Position numbers and translations under genes: made by a program
NCBI RefSeq assembly: GCF_030296755.1
Contig: NZ_AP027741.1
Location: 434,001-498,000 of the forward strand
DNA from: Methylophaga marina
GTDB lineage: Bacteria > Pseudomonadota > Gammaproteobacteria > Nitrosococcales > Methylophagaceae
Direction: 5' to 3'
DNA: 64,000 bases
Notes under the pieces: generated by a model
Databases searched by the model: none
The model's input: the letters and a program-made list of their open reading frames with translations, nothing else
What the model was told of the DNA's origin: nothing
Part shown: piece by piece, positions 28,681-38,533 of the stretch
Layout: each line of letters begins with the position of its first letter
Numbering within the stretch: the stretch's first letter is position 1

Positions 28681-29458
28681 TATTCTCTTCGTTGTCCTTG
28701 TAGATATCACACCCTTCTAAATCCGGCATTTCAACGTCAGGTAATTCACCACCCAGACGATGGATAGTTTTGCACATCACATCAACGCGCTTATCCATAG
28801 CGTGAACATGCTGAATCAGTCCATGAATGGCCAAAGCCACCGGATCCATAGTTTTACTTGAGGTACCGTAGGCATCAAAACCAACCGACTGTGCTAGTTT
28901 TTGACGTTGTTTTTCGTCTTCACTCAAGTTGGTTTTCACTACCCTACCCGGCACGCCCACAACGGTATCACCTGAGGCAACATCCTTAACAACTACGGCA
29001 TTGGAACCTATACGGGCACCATCATTAAGCGTAATAGGACCAAGTACTTTTGCACCGGCACCAACAACAATATTATTTCCAAGCGTAGGATGGCGTTTCC
29101 CCTCTTTCCACGATGTGCCACCCAGGGTGACTCCATGATAAAGCGTCACATCATCGCCGATTTCTGCGGTCTCACCAATGACGACACCCATACCGTGATC
29201 AATAAAAAAACGGCGGCCAATCTTAGCGCCGGGGTGAATTTCAATACCGGTAAGCCAACGTGAAATGGAAGAAATAAACTTGGCGAGCCATTTCCAGTTT
29301 GAACGCCACAACCAATGACTTAGACGGTGAAACTGCAGCGCATGTACGCCGGGATAAGTGGTGACAATTTCAAATACATTCCGTGCTGCCGGATCGCGAT
29401 CAAAGACACAAGAGATATCTTCTTTGATGCGTTCCCAACGGCTTATTTTTTCTGTCAT
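28673..29458 (-). CDS. cysE: Serine O-acetyltransferase
   Basis: CysE makes O-acetylserine, the precursor of cysteine. The 261-residue protein has the N-terminal helical domain (residues 1-65) and a left-handed beta-helix of hexapeptide repeats with [18 protein letters not shown] and [19 protein letters not shown], containing the catalytic His residues. A longer, Asp/Glu-rich C-terminal tail follows. It overlaps trmJ by 4 bases and precedes iscR, the conserved trmJ-cysE-iscR order that links cysteine supply to cluster assembly. Confidence 0.95.
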   Translation of the reverse strand: MTEKISRWERIKEDISCVFDRDPAARNVFEIVTTYPGVHALQFHRLSHWLWRSNWKWLAKFISSISRWLTGIEIHPGAKIGRRFFIDHGMGVVIGETAEIGDDVTLYHGVTLGGTSWKEGKRHPTLGNNIVVGAGAKVLGPITLNDGARIGSNAVVVKDVASGDTVVGVPGRVVKTNLSEDEKQRQKLAQSVGFDAYGTSSKTMDPVALAIHGLIQHVHAMDKRVDVMCKTIHRLGGELPDVEMPDLEGCDIYKDNEENKS

Positions 29459-30186
29459 TCTTTCCTCGCTTTGGTTTCTGCTGCACGCAAAATACCATGC
29501 ATAATCTGTAATTCGTTTCGATCCATATCCGCTCTGTTAAATAGTCGGCGTATACGTCGTAACAGGTTACGTGGGTTTTCAGGATCCAGAAAACCGATGG
29601 TCGTCAACGAACGTTCAAAATGATCATATAAATGAGCTAAATCTTCTGAAGTTACCGCCTCACGCTCTTCACCAATACGACCAAAATCAATATTAGGCTG
29701 GAAGCTCATTCTGAGTTCATAAGCGACGACCTGGACTGCCGCAGCCAGGTTTAGAGAACTATAATCTGGATTAGCAGGAATATTGACTAAATACTGACAT
29801 CGATCGATTTCATCATTGGATAAGCCAGAATGTTCACGACCAAACACAATAGCTATATGTGTATCATCATCGAACTTTTCAAGTTGCGTCACTGCTTCAC
29901 GCGGATTCATTACTGGCATATGCAAGTGACGTAAACGGGCACTCATCGCAAAAGCATAGTGGCAGCCTGCCAATGCATCATCGAGACTATCATGTACCAC
30001 CGCACGGTGTAAGACATCATCCGCACCGGATGCACGTGTTGTTGCTTCAGCACTTGGGTAAATTTTAGGCGAGACAAGATGTAGATTTGTGATCCCCATC
30101 GTTTTCATTGCCCTGGCTGCCGCACCGATATTACCGGGATGCGTTGTACCGACAAGCACAAAACGAACATTATCCAGCGACTTCAT
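29455..30186 (-). CDS. trmJ: tRNA (cytidine/uridine-2'-O-)-methyltransferase TrmJ
   Basis: TrmJ methylates the ribose at position 32 of tRNAs. The 243-residue SPOUT-class protein begins with [20 protein letters not shown], a strong TrmJ/TrmH-family signature (Asn and Arg of motif 1), and has [17 protein letters not shown] (motif 2) and [21 protein letters not shown] with the trefoil-knot residues (motif 3). It overlaps queA by 17 bases and cysE by 4, so the whole queA-trmJ-cysE run is probably one transcript. Confidence 0.93.
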   Translation of the reverse strand: MKSLDNVRFVLVGTTHPGNIGAAARAMKTMGITNLHLVSPKIYPSAEATTRASGADDVLHRAVVHDSLDDALAGCHYAFAMSARLRHLHMPVMNPREAVTQLEKFDDDTHIAIVFGREHSGLSNDEIDRCQYLVNIPANPDYSSLNLAAAVQVVAYELRMSFQPNIDFGRIGEEREAVTSEDLAHLYDHFERSLTTIGFLDPENPRNLLRRIRRLFNRADMDRNELQIMHGILRAAETKARKE

Positions 30187-31213
30187 TAGAATTCCTTGTT
30201 ATAAACATGGCATCACCATAACTAAAAAACCGGTAACGCTGTTGGATGGCATGTTGGTATGCCTCCAGAATGTGTTTTTTACCTGCAAAGGCTGAGACCA
30301 GCATTAACAGTGTGGATTCAGAAAGGTGAAAATTCGTTACCATGGCATCAACGCTTCTAAATTGATAACCCGGATAGATGAAAATATCCGTTTCTCCTTG
30401 ATAAGCCGTAATCTCACCGTTAATGGATGCTGACTCTAACGCTCTGACACTGGTAGTGCCGACAGCGATAACCCGGCCACCACGTGCTCTGGTTGCTTTT
30501 ACTTGTTCTGCCACTTTATCACTGACGGCAATGACTTCTTTATGCATCTGATGAGAACGCACATCATCCACTCTGACCGGCTGAAATGTACCAGCGCCAA
30601 CATGTAACGTGAGCTCAGCTGTTTCAATTCCTGCTTCACGAATTTTATTCAATAAGGCTTCATCAAAATGTAGACCCGCTGTAGGTGCAGCCACGGCTCC
30701 AACATTCCTGGCATAAACCGTCTGATAACGATCTAAATCCGCTTTATCCACTTCCCTTTCAATATAAGGGGGTAATGGTAATCGTCCATACTGATCAAGC
30801 GCATCTATCACAGAATGAATATCGTGAAACTTCAACTCAAATAAAGCATCATGCCGCCCGAGAACTTCCGCATCAAGCACACCTTCAAGTTGCAAATGAC
30901 GACCGGCTGCTGGCGATTTGCTACTTCTTATATGCGCCAGTACCCGAGTTTCATCAAGCACCCGCTCTATCAACACTTCAACTTTACCACCACTATCTTT
31001 GACGCCAAAAAGGCGAGCGGGAATCACTTTTGTATTGTTAAAAACCAATAAATCATCAGGCTTGAGTAGTGATAGCAGATCGGTAAATTGGAGATCCTGG
31101 CGCTGACCGCTATTCCCTTCCAGAAACAATAATCGACTGGCAGTTCGGTTCTCTGAGGGGTATTGGGCGATTAGCTCTTCGGGCAAATCAAATTGGAAGT
31201 CACTCGTTTTCAT
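30170..31213 (-). CDS. queA: S-adenosylmethionine:tRNA ribosyltransferase-isomerase QueA
   Basis: QueA transfers the ribosyl part of AdoMet to preQ1 in tRNA, forming epoxyqueuosine. I choose the ATG at 31211-31213, giving 347 residues that begin [19 protein letters not shown], a very conserved QueA start. Typical motifs are [28 protein letters not shown] and [13 protein letters not shown]. The tgt, yajC and secDF genes that often follow queA are not here; trmJ follows instead. Confidence 0.96.
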   Translation of the reverse strand: MKTSDFQFDLPEELIAQYPSENRTASRLLFLEGNSGQRQDLQFTDLLSLLKPDDLLVFNNTKVIPARLFGVKDSGGKVEVLIERVLDETRVLAHIRSSKSPAAGRHLQLEGVLDAEVLGRHDALFELKFHDIHSVIDALDQYGRLPLPPYIEREVDKADLDRYQTVYARNVGAVAAPTAGLHFDEALLNKIREAGIETAELTLHVGAGTFQPVRVDDVRSHQMHKEVIAVSDKVAEQVKATRARGGRVIAVGTTSVRALESASINGEITAYQGETDIFIYPGYQFRSVDAMVTNFHLSESTLLMLVSAFAGKKHILEAYQHAIQQRYRFFSYGDAMFITRNSNEVAG

Positions 31214-31352
31214 GGGCGCGATCATAGCAAAATGTCTATCAAAACAGCATTTAAATCATCCATGTCGTCCAGCTTCAGCGAGAATAACGTTCGCTTTAGC
31301 TATTACTATCAATTAGTTAGATTTTTCAGTTAAGAACAAATGAAAATCACCC

Positions 31353-31381
31353 TTCCAATACTCAGGGGTAGACGTTATAAT
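31353..31381 (+). promoter_or_regulatory. Promoter of tRNA-Leu
   Basis: A perfect TATAAT lies at 31376-31381, with a weak -35 TTCCAA at 31353-31358, spacing 17. The following GC-rich discriminator (GCGC at 31384-31387) is typical of stable-RNA promoters under stringent control. The tRNA starts 14 bases after the -10. Confidence 0.65.
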
Positions 31382-31395
31382 TTCGCGCTTAGGTT

Positions 31396-31480
31396 GCCGG
31401 GGTGGCGGAACTGGTAGACGCGCCGGATTCAAAATCCGGTTTCTTCGGAAGTGCGAGTTCGATTCTCGCCCTCGGTACCA
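31396..31480 (+). tRNA. tRNA-Leu(CAA)
   Basis: The 85-base type II tRNA has acceptor GCCGGGG pairing with CCTCGGT, D-loop GGTAGACGC, anticodon stem CCGGA/TCCGG with loop TTCAAAA (anticodon CAA at 31430-31432), a variable arm with TTTCTTCGGAAG, T-loop GTTCGATTC, and an encoded CCA. It reads UUG. It stands alone, divergent from queA. Confidence 0.97.
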
Positions 31481-31989
31481 ACCTAACTCTTCTCAGCATC
31501 AATCAACTATCCCTATAAATCTGTATACACCAATCCCTATAGAATGAACGTAAATTGTTGATTTATTTTCAGTGGCTCTATTAGCACAAGCCCGACTTCA
31601 CTCTATATGCACTCCCAGGCTATTTGTATAAATTAATCTCCGTGTGGCTCGATGATGGGTGGCAAACACCCACTTGGATGACATCAGGGGTGTAATGTTT
31701 TTTGTAAGTGGGGATCTGCCATTGAAAAAAGCGGGTATCCAAAAGCAACAATTGAAGCCGAGGAGAGTAAGAGAGAGGTGTAACTGATACCCGCGATTCA
31801 GAAAATATAGCAATGAATTATGACTATTTTATGAATCGAAAAGAATTATTACCCAGCGATGTGTGGCCCCATACTTTTTATAGTTCGGCGATTCTCTACT
31901 TTTATCACTTAACGTTAAGTGATGTAACCACCTCTCTCCCCTTTCAAATAATTCAGCCCATTTCCATCTGAAAAACTTTGTTCTAGATC
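31481..31989. other. Noncoding stretch with inverted repeats
   Basis: I see no convincing gene in these 509 bases; the longest frame (31598-31813, minus) has neither an RBS nor recognisable protein features. Two inverted repeats stand out: TGGGTG/CACCCA at 31656-31661 and 31667-31672, and GCGGGTATC/GATACCCGC at 31731-31739 and 31786-31794 (46-base spacer). A small RNA or the remains of a gene is possible. Confidence 0.45.
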
Positions 31990-32589
31990 CTAGGCAGTCT
32001 GTTTTTCGAGTAATCTTTTTATCAAAGCAAAAGACACCGGTTTTTCTTCTATCATCGCGCTAGCAGGTAGCGTGACTTCTTTGCCTAATGCTGATTTATC
32101 TTGTGTTGTCACGATAATGATTTTGGCGTGCTTGGTTTCTTTATTTTTACTTATGGCATCGACAAGATGTGCCACATTCATATCATCCATTTCCCAATCG
32201 ACAATGATGAGGTTGGGTTTATAGCGGCCTGTCAAAATGAGGGCATCAAATCCATTGTCTGTCACATGAATATTGGTCGGCAGCCCTTCCTGCCACTGTA
32301 GTAATTGTGATTCGTATAACCTCAATAGTTCGCTGTCTTTATCAACAAGTAACACCGTTAATTCAGCATGACTATTCAGTGTTGATTTGCTGGGTATTGC
32401 TAATTCTTGAGGGATCGGTTTGCCTAGTTTTTCTGCCAGACGAATCACTTCATCTTCAGAAATTCGTCGGTGGCCACCCAGTGTTTTTACAACATTAATC
32501 AATCCTTGATTTGCCCATAGCTGGATTGTTCTTGCTGTCACGCCGAGTAACTTAGCGAGTTGAGTAGTAGTAAACAATCTTTTTTCCAT
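31990..32589 (-). CDS. MerR-type HTH and receiver-domain regulator
   Basis: This DNA-binding protein of about 199 residues (start MEKRLFTTTQLAKLLGV; an upstream ATG adds 3 residues) has a MerR/excisionase-like helix-turn-helix at about 4-60 (TARTIQLWANQGLINVVKTL, then GGHRRI) and a receiver-like domain from about 75 on (LTVLLVDKDSELL, candidate phosphoacceptor Asp in LIIVDWEMDD, and IIIVTT). The HTH-first order is the reverse of ordinary response regulators. No kinase is adjacent. It is divergent from the DUF2789 gene. The target is unknown. Confidence 0.8.
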   Translation of the reverse strand: MEKRLFTTTQLAKLLGVTARTIQLWANQGLINVVKTLGGHRRISEDEVIRLAEKLGKPIPQELAIPSKSTLNSHAELTVLLVDKDSELLRLYESQLLQWQEGLPTNIHVTDNGFDALILTGRYKPNLIIVDWEMDDMNVAHLVDAISKNKETKHAKIIIVTTQDKSALGKEVTLPASAMIEEKPVSFALIKRLLEKQTA

Positions 32590-32758
32590 ATCAGTCACAC
32601 CATATTATGTTGTGTACAATAGTTTACACTAATTTATTCTTTTTTTGATTTTACGCTTAGATGACAAGGATAAGTAAAATTAGTTATGAATTTGAAAGCA
32701 TTGGCTCCTCTATTGTACTAATATGAAATAAATTAGACTTTGCTGAAGAGGATTCATT

Positions 32759-32989
32759 ATGGATACAAGTTCTCATTCCTTAGAAAACTTATTTCTCCAA
32801 TTAGGGTTGGATAATAGCCCGGCCGCGATGGATGAATTTATTTTTGAGCATAAACTGCCTCCAGAAAAAACGATTGAGGCTGCGGAATTCTGGACAGCCT
32901 CACAGAGGGCGTTCATCAAAGAATGTCTCTCAGAAGATTCTGACTGGGCAGAAGTTGTCGATCAGCTCAATGTGTTACTGCATGAATAA
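32759..32989 (+). CDS. DUF2789 family small protein
   Basis: This 76-residue protein of unknown function matches the DUF2789 pattern: HSLENLFLQLGLDNSPAAMDEFI, an ending with FWTASQRAFIKECLSEDSDW, then AEVVDQLNVLL. It is acidic, probably all helical and cytoplasmic. GAAGAGGATTCATT precedes the ATG. The stop is immediately next to the stop of the convergent cfa gene (32990). Confidence 0.85.
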   Translation: MDTSSHSLENLFLQLGLDNSPAAMDEFIFEHKLPPEKTIEAAEFWTASQRAFIKECLSEDSDWAEVVDQLNVLLHE

Positions 32990-34177
32990 CTAACGGATTG
33001 AGCGATAGGTTCCAGTACGATCACGTTTGGTGAGTACTATTTGCCAAAGTTGGCCTTGTCGTGATTTAAAAAAGCCAGCGCAGCTCATCAAGTAATATTT
33101 CCACATACGGTAGAAACGTTGGTCATATTTTTCAGACAGCATTGACCAGGCGGCCTCAAACCTATCCCACCAGGCCAGTAATGTCAGCGCGTAGTCTTGT
33201 CCAAAATTATGCCAATCTTCTATCACCATGCGTTTATTTAATACATCAGCAATCTGCTCAGCTGATGGCAGCTTGCCATTTCTAAAAATATATTTATCAA
33301 TCCAGGGGTCAACCCGATGAATGGTTTTATATATACCGATAGTATGCAAAAGGAATAAACCGTCTTTTTTTAATAAACGATTCACGGTATCGAAATAGAT
33401 CGGATAATTTTTTTCGCCCACATGTTCAAACATGCCAACCGAGACTATTTTGTCGAACTCACCCTCTAGATCACGATAATCTGTCAGACGAATTTCTACA
33501 GGTAATCCTTTACAGCGTTGCTGAGCGAGTTTTTGTTGCTCTTGAGATATCGTTATCCCCAATACTTCAACGCCATAATGTTCAGCCGCATGACTTGCAA
33601 GACCACCCCAGCCACAACCAATTTCCAATAACTTTTCGCCTGGTTTGAGTTGTAGTTTTTTGCAGATCAGATCTAATTTATCCAGCTGAGCTTGCTCCAG
33701 CGTATTGGCTTTTTGCCAGAAACCACATGAGTAACTCATCGTCGAGTCGAGCATGGCCTCAAATATATCATTACCGATATCGTAGTGTTGTTCACCCACC
33801 TGATAGGCACGTTTTTCAGTTTGTAGATTAAAGAAGCGGTGTCTAAGACTTTGAAGAATCAGAGCAAACTTACCCACGCCCACAAGGTTTTCTTCAATAT
33901 TAGCGCGCATGATGCGATAAAAAAGCTCATCCATTCGCTCACAGTCCCAGAGACCATCCATGTAGCTTTCCCCGAAGCCTAATGAACCTTTCGTTAAAAT
34001 CTGAGAGTAAACATCACGATGGTGAACTTGAATATCCCAAGGATTGCTGCCGTTAAAACGAACATCACACTGTTTGGCTAGCTCACGTAAAACTGCAGGC
34101 GGAGACAAAGAAGCCTGACTGGATGTTGATGAATTATAGATGTCATCACGATTATCATACTGCTCGAATCTAGCCAT
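32990..34177 (-). CDS. cfa: Cyclopropane-fatty-acyl-phospholipid synthase
   Basis: CFA synthase methylenates the double bond of membrane-bound unsaturated acyl chains, using AdoMet. The 395-residue protein has the N-terminal lipid-binding domain (GSLGFGESYMDGLWDCERMD) and the AdoMet domain with LLEIGCGWGGLASHAAEHYG and VSVGMFEHVGEKNY. The C-terminal RFYRMWKYYLMSCAGFFKSR is typical. It stands alone, unlike the two CFA-type genes of the lipid operon at 37.5-41.1 kb. Confidence 0.93.
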   Translation of the reverse strand: MARFEQYDNRDDIYNSSTSSQASLSPPAVLRELAKQCDVRFNGSNPWDIQVHHRDVYSQILTKGSLGFGESYMDGLWDCERMDELFYRIMRANIEENLVGVGKFALILQSLRHRFFNLQTEKRAYQVGEQHYDIGNDIFEAMLDSTMSYSCGFWQKANTLEQAQLDKLDLICKKLQLKPGEKLLEIGCGWGGLASHAAEHYGVEVLGITISQEQQKLAQQRCKGLPVEIRLTDYRDLEGEFDKIVSVGMFEHVGEKNYPIYFDTVNRLLKKDGLFLLHTIGIYKTIHRVDPWIDKYIFRNGKLPSAEQIADVLNKRMVIEDWHNFGQDYALTLLAWWDRFEAAWSMLSEKYDQRFYRMWKYYLMSCAGFFKSRQGQLWQIVLTKRDRTGTYRSIR

Positions 34178-34292
34178 GCTTTTCCCTACCTCCAGAGAGT
34201 GAGCCTGAATAAATTAAAGAATTTGATTAACCTGTAAATTACTTGTTTAGACAATATATTACAATCCGTGTAATTACGTACAGACATAAAAA

Positions 34293-34322
34293 AGCCCGAA
34301 CAGACCGCGTCATGTTCGGGCT
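34293..34322 (-). terminator. Terminator after bfr
   Basis: AGCCCGAACA (34293-34302) pairs perfectly with TGTTCGGGCT (34313-34322) around a 10-base loop. On the minus strand TTTTTATG follows. It ends the bfr transcript 16 bases after the stop. Confidence 0.85.
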
Positions 34323-34338
34323 CTCAGAAGCATGATTT

Positions 34339-34818
34339 TTATTCTGCTTCTTTTACAATTTGTGCTTGGTGGTAGTTTTGTAAGCCCATTTTTTCTATCA
34401 AGCCAAGTTGCGTTTCTAACCAATCAACATGCTCTTCTTCAGAGTTTAAAATATCCTGAAACAAGTCACGGGTGACATAGTCCCCGACAGATTCACAATA
34501 TTTAATGCCTTCTTGTAAATCGGGGATGGCATCTAATTCGAGAGCTAAATCACTTTCGAGCATTTCTTTTGTATTTTCACCAATACGCAGTGCACCTAGA
34601 TCTTGTAAATTTGGCAAACCTTCTAAGAATAAAACTCGCTCTGTTAATTTGTCTGCGTGTTTCATTTCATCAATAGATTCATGATATTCATGTTCGTATA
34701 GGTTGTGCAGACCCCAGTCTTTATACATTTTGGCGTGAAGGAAATATTGATTGATAGCAATTAGCTCATTCCCTAATACTTTATTTAAGTATTCGATAAC
34801 TTTTTTATCGCCTTTCAT
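34339..34818 (-). CDS. bfr: Bacterioferritin
   Basis: Bacterioferritin stores iron in a 24-subunit shell, often with haem between subunits. I choose the ATG at 34816-34818, preceded by AAGGGG, giving 159 residues starting [19 protein letters not shown] as in the family; an upstream ATG adds 11 residues. Ferroxidase ligands are visible in [32 protein letters not shown] and [13 protein letters not shown], and the haem Met is probably within IDEMKH. bfd lies upstream on the same strand. Confidence 0.94.
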   Translation of the reverse strand: MKGDKKVIEYLNKVLGNELIAINQYFLHAKMYKDWGLHNLYEHEYHESIDEMKHADKLTERVLFLEGLPNLQDLGALRIGENTKEMLESDLALELDAIPDLQEGIKYCESVGDYVTRDLFQDILNSEEEHVDWLETQLGLIEKMGLQNYHQAQIVKEAE

Positions 34819-35136
34819 AAACAACCCCTTAATTTCATGTAAAGTTGCCATGATTATCGTTTGTCTGAGTCAAAAGTCAAAGCTAAGCGACTGTTTTAAA
34901 AATAAAATCAGAATTATTATCATCTAGATTGGGATATATACGGCAGGGTTGTTTGGACGATGAAAGATGTCTAATGACATGATAAACACAAAAAGACCTT
35001 TATGTTTATCAACTTAGCTAATTGAATAGAAACAGATACTCAGTTATTGAGCGGGAATGATGGTTACACACTGAACTGAGAGTGGTAATGAGAATGACTT
35101 ATAGTTAACTAAAATACTTTTTACCGTGCGGGAAGA
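34819..35136. other. bfr upstream region
   Basis: These 318 bases between bfd and bfr must include the bfr promoter. I see a 9-base inverted repeat TGATAAACA/TGTTTATCA (34980-34988 and 35003-35011) without a T-tract, and otherwise AT-rich sequence. No coding frame is credible. Confidence 0.4.
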
Positions 35137-35337
35137 TTAGCCCTCTCCGGAACATGCACTGGGGATAACATTCGTTTGTTCAAATTCATTTAGCAAACGA
35201 TTAACTTTGAACTGACACTTCCCACAACATGCAGACGCGCCGGTTTGTTCACGAATGTGATGAAGTGTGTTTGCACCAGATTCCATGGCTTCGTTGATGG
35301 CGTCCGAGTTCACATTGTTACAGATACATACAATCAT
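35137..35337 (-). CDS. bfd: Bacterioferritin-associated ferredoxin
   Basis: Bfd carries a 2Fe-2S cluster and reduces bacterioferritin so that stored iron is released. The protein has the four ligands VCICNN and ACCGKCQF at C-x-C ... C-x2-C spacing, typical of BFD-like domains. With the ATG at 35337 it is 66 residues, starting MIVCICNNV; a GTG 4 codons upstream is possible. A short tail with an extra Cys (SACSGEG) follows the domain. A Fur-like box is just upstream. Confidence 0.92.
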   Translation of the reverse strand: MIVCICNNVNSDAINEAMESGANTLHHIREQTGASACCGKCQFKVNRLLNEFEQTNVIPSACSGEG

Positions 35338-35360
35338 TGCAGTACTCACTTGAGGTTTGA

Positions 35361-35384
35361 TGTTAATGATAATGATTGTTATTT
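35361..35384 (-). promoter_or_regulatory. Fur-like box upstream of bfd
   Basis: TTAATGATAATGATTGTTAT (35363-35382) resembles the Fur consensus built from GATAAT hexamers. It is about 25 bases upstream of the bfd start, where a repressor would block transcription. Iron repression of bfd is well known in other gammaproteobacteria. Confidence 0.65.
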
Positions 35385-35499
35385 AATGAGTCAATTATAT
35401 TTTTAGATTATTCCTTAAAAAATAATGATTTTTTCACAAAGCCCATACAGCAATACGTTATGCTTACGTTGCAGGCAATCAAAAAGTAAGGACCGAGAG

Positions 35500-36198
35500 A
35501 TGAAGATCAACCCAGCAACCGTTCTCATTGTCGAAGATCATCAAGATCTGGCGGCAAATGTAGGGGACTTTCTAGAAGAAGGAGGCATGACTGTCGACTT
35601 CGCTGCCGATGGATTGACAGCATTAAAGTTATGCAGTCAGAACCATTATGATGCTGTTGTGTTAGACGTCATGATGCCGGGGATTGATGGCTTTGAAGTC
35701 TGTGAACGAATTCGTGGTGAGCTACAACTTGATATGCCTATCGTAATGCTCACAGCCAGAGATACACTCAATGACAAATTGAGCGGCTTTGAGTATGGGG
35801 CAGATGACTACCTCATTAAGCCTTTTGAGATGAAAGAATTAGAGGCAAGACTGACCTCACATATACGTCGTCATAGAGGAGAAATGGATACAAAATCATT
35901 GCAAATTGCCGATATGATTTTTGATCCTAAGACCATGCGTGTGACACGAGCTGGTGAAAATGTCCGCCTTTCACCCATCATGCTACAGATTTTGAAAATT
36001 CTTATGCGTGAATCACCAAAGTTAGTGACACGGGAAAAGCTGGAAACAGAGATATGGGGTGAAGATACCCCTGACAGTGATACGCTACGTAGCCATTTAT
36101 ACAATCTTAGAAAACTGATTGATAAACCTTTTCAGCAACATCTGCTACACACTATCCCTGGCGTAGGATATAAGCTCTGTGAAGAGAAAGATCTATAA
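35500..36198 (+). CDS. Response regulator, OmpR family
   Basis: This 232-residue DNA-binding regulator starts at the ATG 35500-35502 (preceded by AAGGACCGAGAG), giving MKINPATVLIVEDHQ. The receiver has acidic pair ED at 12-13, phosphoacceptor Asp56 in VVLDVMMPG and Lys in DYLIKPFEM; the winged-helix effector ends with HLYNLRKLID and HTIPGVGYKL. It is convergent with a histidine kinase whose stop is 3 bases away, which is the likely partner. Target genes are unknown; the lipid operon that ends with that kinase is a fair guess. Confidence 0.88.
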   Translation: MKINPATVLIVEDHQDLAANVGDFLEEGGMTVDFAADGLTALKLCSQNHYDAVVLDVMMPGIDGFEVCERIRGELQLDMPIVMLTARDTLNDKLSGFEYGADDYLIKPFEMKELEARLTSHIRRHRGEMDTKSLQIADMIFDPKTMRVTRAGENVRLSPIMLQILKILMRESPKLVTREKLETEIWGEDTPDSDTLRSHLYNLRKLIDKPFQQHLLHTIPGVGYKLCEEKDL

Positions 36199-36201
36199 GA
36201 G

Positions 36202-37500
36202 TTAGCTTTCAATCTGTGACTTAGGAAAATGGACGCTCACCTCTGTCCCTTTTCCAATTTCACTGGTGATGCGTAAATGCCAGAAGTAGCGATTGCATAA
36301 ACGTTTAACAATGGTCATTCCTAAACCATAGCCCTTTTCATTATTATCACGCTCTCCGCGATAAAAAGGTTCAAACACATTTTTCACTTGTTGCTCACTC
36401 ATCCCAACACCACTATCAGCAACAGAAAAGCCCTGCTGCCAAATTTTGATAATCACATGGCCTTTGGGCGTGTAATTAAAGGCATTACGCAACAAGTTAC
36501 TCATCAAAATAGACACTACCGCTTCGGGTGCCTTAACCACTAATTTAGCTTGTTCATCAATATCGACGGTTATCGACTTGTCTTGGAATAGTGTCTCCAG
36601 TGTGTCCAACTGTTTCAGGGCCATCGCATTAATATCAACATCCTGAACCGGTAGCACGGCTTTTTCTTCCCTCGCCAGTATGAGCAGTGTTTCAATCAAT
36701 GCTTCCATGTCATATAAGGTGCGATAAACTCGGCGCATCGTTTTATCATTAGCCACATCGTAACGACGCTCGAGTAATTCCATGGCACTTCTTAATACAG
36801 CTATTGGGGTTCTCAGTTCGTGACTGGCATCTCGTGTGAAATGGCGCTCCCGATCAATAAAGAGCTCAAGACGCTGGGTAAACTGATCCAACGCGCCTAC
36901 TAAGCTTGATACTTCATCGTCGGGGATATCACGTAGTTCTTGCAAATCCAAGTCCGGTAGACTGCCATCTTTGATTTCGGCTTGTCTCACCGACTTAGCT
37001 AACTTCACGATAGGCGATACCGCTTTATGCGATTGACGATACGCTATCCAGGCCAAGATATATAACACCACTAACACGCCAGCGAGCGGCAAAATGCCAA
37101 ATAAAAGCGCCAGACGAGAGACTTTTACTTCATCAAAAATCAGATAAAGTCGGCTATTACCTTTGTCTTCTATGTAGAGAATGGGGGTTTCTTGATTTAA
37201 TCCAGCTCGCTGATAACCAGGTGACAAAGGCACTAATTCTTTAGGTAAGGAAGAATAGTCTCCATCTGTGACCAGATAGGTTTTTAAATTCATTGTATCT
37301 GGTGGTGGAAAATCAGGATCTTTCTCACGCATTTCCCAAAAGTGCTGAGCTTCACCTTCTAATGCCTGTCGCACCAGCACATCTTCAACCATGATTTTTG
37401 CGGCATAAATACCACCGACAGTGACCAGACTAATTAATAGAACCTGTATAAGAAAAACTTTAACTAACTTGGCTTGAAGCGTGGATTTATTTTTCAGCAT
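36202..37500 (-). CDS. Sensor histidine kinase (last gene of the lipid operon)
   Basis: This 432-residue membrane kinase has helices at about 12-34 and 130-152 that enclose a periplasmic sensor of about 95 residues (with the Pro-rich DPDFPPPDTMN), then a HAMP-like linker, phosphoacceptor His227 in SHELRTPIAV, N box LLRNAFNYTP and G boxes VADSGVGMS and GYGLGMTIV. It starts 7 bases after the second CFA-type gene, so it appears to be in the lipid operon. Its stop almost touches the stop of the OmpR-type regulator. A role in sensing membrane lipid state is inference only. Confidence 0.87.
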   Translation of the reverse strand: MLKNKSTLQAKLVKVFLIQVLLISLVTVGGIYAAKIMVEDVLVRQALEGEAQHFWEMREKDPDFPPPDTMNLKTYLVTDGDYSSLPKELVPLSPGYQRAGLNQETPILYIEDKGNSRLYLIFDEVKVSRLALLFGILPLAGVLVVLYILAWIAYRQSHKAVSPIVKLAKSVRQAEIKDGSLPDLDLQELRDIPDDEVSSLVGALDQFTQRLELFIDRERHFTRDASHELRTPIAVLRSAMELLERRYDVANDKTMRRVYRTLYDMEALIETLLILAREEKAVLPVQDVDINAMALKQLDTLETLFQDKSITVDIDEQAKLVVKAPEAVVSILMSNLLRNAFNYTPKGHVIIKIWQQGFSVADSGVGMSEQQVKNVFEPFYRGERDNNEKGYGLGMTIVKRLCNRYFWHLRITSEIGKGTEVSVHFPKSQIES

Positions 37501-37507
37501 TCACTGC

Positions 37508-38533
37508 TCATCTTTTCTCAAATAAATAGTGTCCGACAAGCCACTGGTTTCCATTTTCATATCCAAACAACTCTGCACACGCCATAAAAAACAAACGCCA
37601 GCGCTGTAACCAGGTTTCCGCTTGGTCGCCATAAACATCTCGGAATAAACGTAGCACATTCGCTTCATTTTTATCTGTATTTTCCAGCCAGGCTTCTGCT
37701 GTTTTCTGATAGTGACTACCATTAACCAACCAGTGTTGCTGTATGGATAATTGTGATTGAAAGTACAGCAAAGTATCGGCAGAAGGCATGAGACCACCCG
37801 TAAAGAAATAGCGCCCCATCCAGTTATCTTCACCTTCAGTTTCAAATGGATAAACCACTTCCCGGTGACAGAAAATGTGCACAAATAACTTGCCTTGAGG
37901 CTTTAGCCAGTCTCCAATCTTGTCGAATAAACGCTGGTAATTACGCATATGCTCAAACATTTCAACTGACACCACACGGTCGAATTGTTGTTCCAGCTCT
38001 AAGTCATTCACATCACAAGTAATCACCTGAACATTACTCAAACCACGATCTAATAATTGCTGTTCGATATATTGGCGTTGTGAATGTGAGTTAGACACGG
38101 CTGTTATCTTGGCAAAGGGCAGTTTTTCGGCCATGTACAAGGTCAGAGAGCCCCAACCACACCCCAACTCGAGAATGTGTTGACCATTGACTAACTCTGC
38201 TCTCTCCAGATAAATGCTCAGCATGGCTTCTTCTGCATCATCGAGGGTCAAACAACTGTTTGTCCAGTAACAACCACTGTATTTAAAGTGCTTGCCTAGT
38301 ACTTCTTTATAAAACTCAGCAGGCACTTCATAGTGCTGCTCATTCGCAGCATCTGTTTCTATGGCGATAGGACTTTGTTTTAGTTGCTCAATGCATTGCT
38401 GTTTACGTTGAGTTAATTTATCTGGCTCTGAAGCGTATTCCTCTTTTAGGCGTTGTTTCAGTAACTGCCTTATTCCAATTCGAATCAAGCTGTCAGGAAA
38501 CCACTTCTTTTCTGCCAAATCAATCATGCCCAT
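37508..38533 (-). CDS. CFA synthase-like AdoMet methyltransferase (second operon copy)
   Basis: This 341-residue protein (start [11 protein letters not shown] at 38533, preceded by GGAGAAAGAAAG) has a short lipid-binding-like N-terminus and a CFA-type AdoMet domain with [33 protein letters not shown] and [15 protein letters not shown]. It differs from true CFA synthases in the shorter N-terminal domain and the [12 protein letters not shown] region, and resembles the coclaurine N-methyltransferase-like branch. The substrate is unknown. It overlaps the DUF1295 gene by 14 bases. Confidence 0.85.
   Translation of the reverse strand: MGMIDLAEKKWFPDSLIRIGIRQLLKQRLKEEYASEPDKLTQRKQQCIEQLKQSPIAIETDAANEQHYEVPAEFYKEVLGKHFKYSGCYWTNSCLTLDDAEEAMLSIYLERAELVNGQHILELGCGWGSLTLYMAEKLPFAKITAVSNSHSQRQYIEQQLLDRGLSNVQVITCDVNDLELEQQFDRVVSVEMFEHMRNYQRLFDKIGDWLKPQGKLFVHIFCHREVVYPFETEGEDNWMGRYFFTGGLMPSADTLLYFQSQLSIQQHWLVNGSHYQKTAEAWLENTDKNEANVLRLFRDVYGDQAETWLQRWRLFFMACAELFGYENGNQWLVGHYLFEKR

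Noticed and set aside
31598-31813. Open frame of 71 residues (minus) in the gap after tRNA-Leu
   Set aside because: No RBS, no family features, and it spans inverted repeats; treated as noncoding.
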